A DNA stretch of 64,000 bases, from positions 12,457,042-12,521,041 of the forward strand of contig CM030856.1 of the NCBI GenBank assembly GCA_018105865.1, in the 5' to 3' direction. This document shows, one piece after another, positions 63,790 to 64,000 of the stretch. Position 1 is the first letter of the stretch, and each line of letters begins with the position of its first letter. Under the pieces are notes generated by a model that searched no databases, was not told the origin of the DNA, and worked only from the letters and a program-made list of their open reading frames with translations. The DNA is from Metaphire vulgaris. Its lineage: Eukaryota; Annelida; Clitellata; Crassiclitellata; Megascolecidae. Position numbers and translations under genes: made by a program.

Positions 63790-64000
63790 CTGAAAGAAAT
63801 GTGAAATTTCCACAGCTTTTATCTTCTGGAAACACAAGCTTACCAACACTTAAGGTTAACTGAGACATTTTTAACAGATAACTGAAGCAGGCATAAAACA
63901 CTGAAACCTTTGCGTTAAACAAATGCTCAATTTCCCTTCCATAATATCAACAGTAATTTCAAAGCCTCTATTAAAAATTAACTGTGTTTGACTTGCTTGA

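Overview
This window looks like nuclear DNA from an invertebrate animal, probably a marine bilaterian. Genes are split by GT-AG introns. The proteins are typically metazoan: a neuropeptide-type GPCR, a synaptic RhoGAP with a PDZ domain, a cilium-associated B-box protein and a telomerase Cajal-body WD40 protein. The background is AT-rich and crowded with (TAA)n, (CT)n and (CTGA)n microsatellites and short inverted-repeat DNA transposons. I cannot name the species.

Layout. Positions 1-16,100 hold no gene I can support; they carry simple repeats and miniature transposons, several with intact target-site duplications. At 16,184-17,343 (+) lies a single-exon allatostatin-A/galanin-type receptor that changes reading frame in its second extracellular loop and lacks the usual DRY aspartate. 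At 17,972-23,971 (-) lies a complete nine-exon WRAP53/TCAB1 gene. Head-to-head with it, 25,573-38,862 (+) holds a complete 19-exon ZBBX gene. I joined the exons of both genes by hand and every splice phase closes. At 43,804-59,388 (-) lies a SYD-1/RhoGAP100F gene (PDZ, C2, RhoGAP) in four recognisable exons, with one apparent frameshift. At 61,060-63,789 (-) lies the 3' part of a gene for a proline-rich, then Arg/Asp-rich, RNA-processing protein that most resembles FIP1; it runs off the right edge.

Working links between genes are limited. WRAP53 and ZBBX share a 1.6 kb divergent intergenic region that could be a two-way promoter. The others look like independent loci.

The most unusual structure is at 37,590-38,777. 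The last intron of ZBBX holds 13 extra copies of its own 3' splice site and the first codons of its last exon, separated by (TAA)n arrays. Every copy would keep frame and then stop at the next unit. Also notable: a 955-bp element with a perfect 8-bp target duplication built around a GGAC-rich minisatellite; an 80-bp TTAA-flanked family present five times; and transposons sitting directly against splice acceptors.
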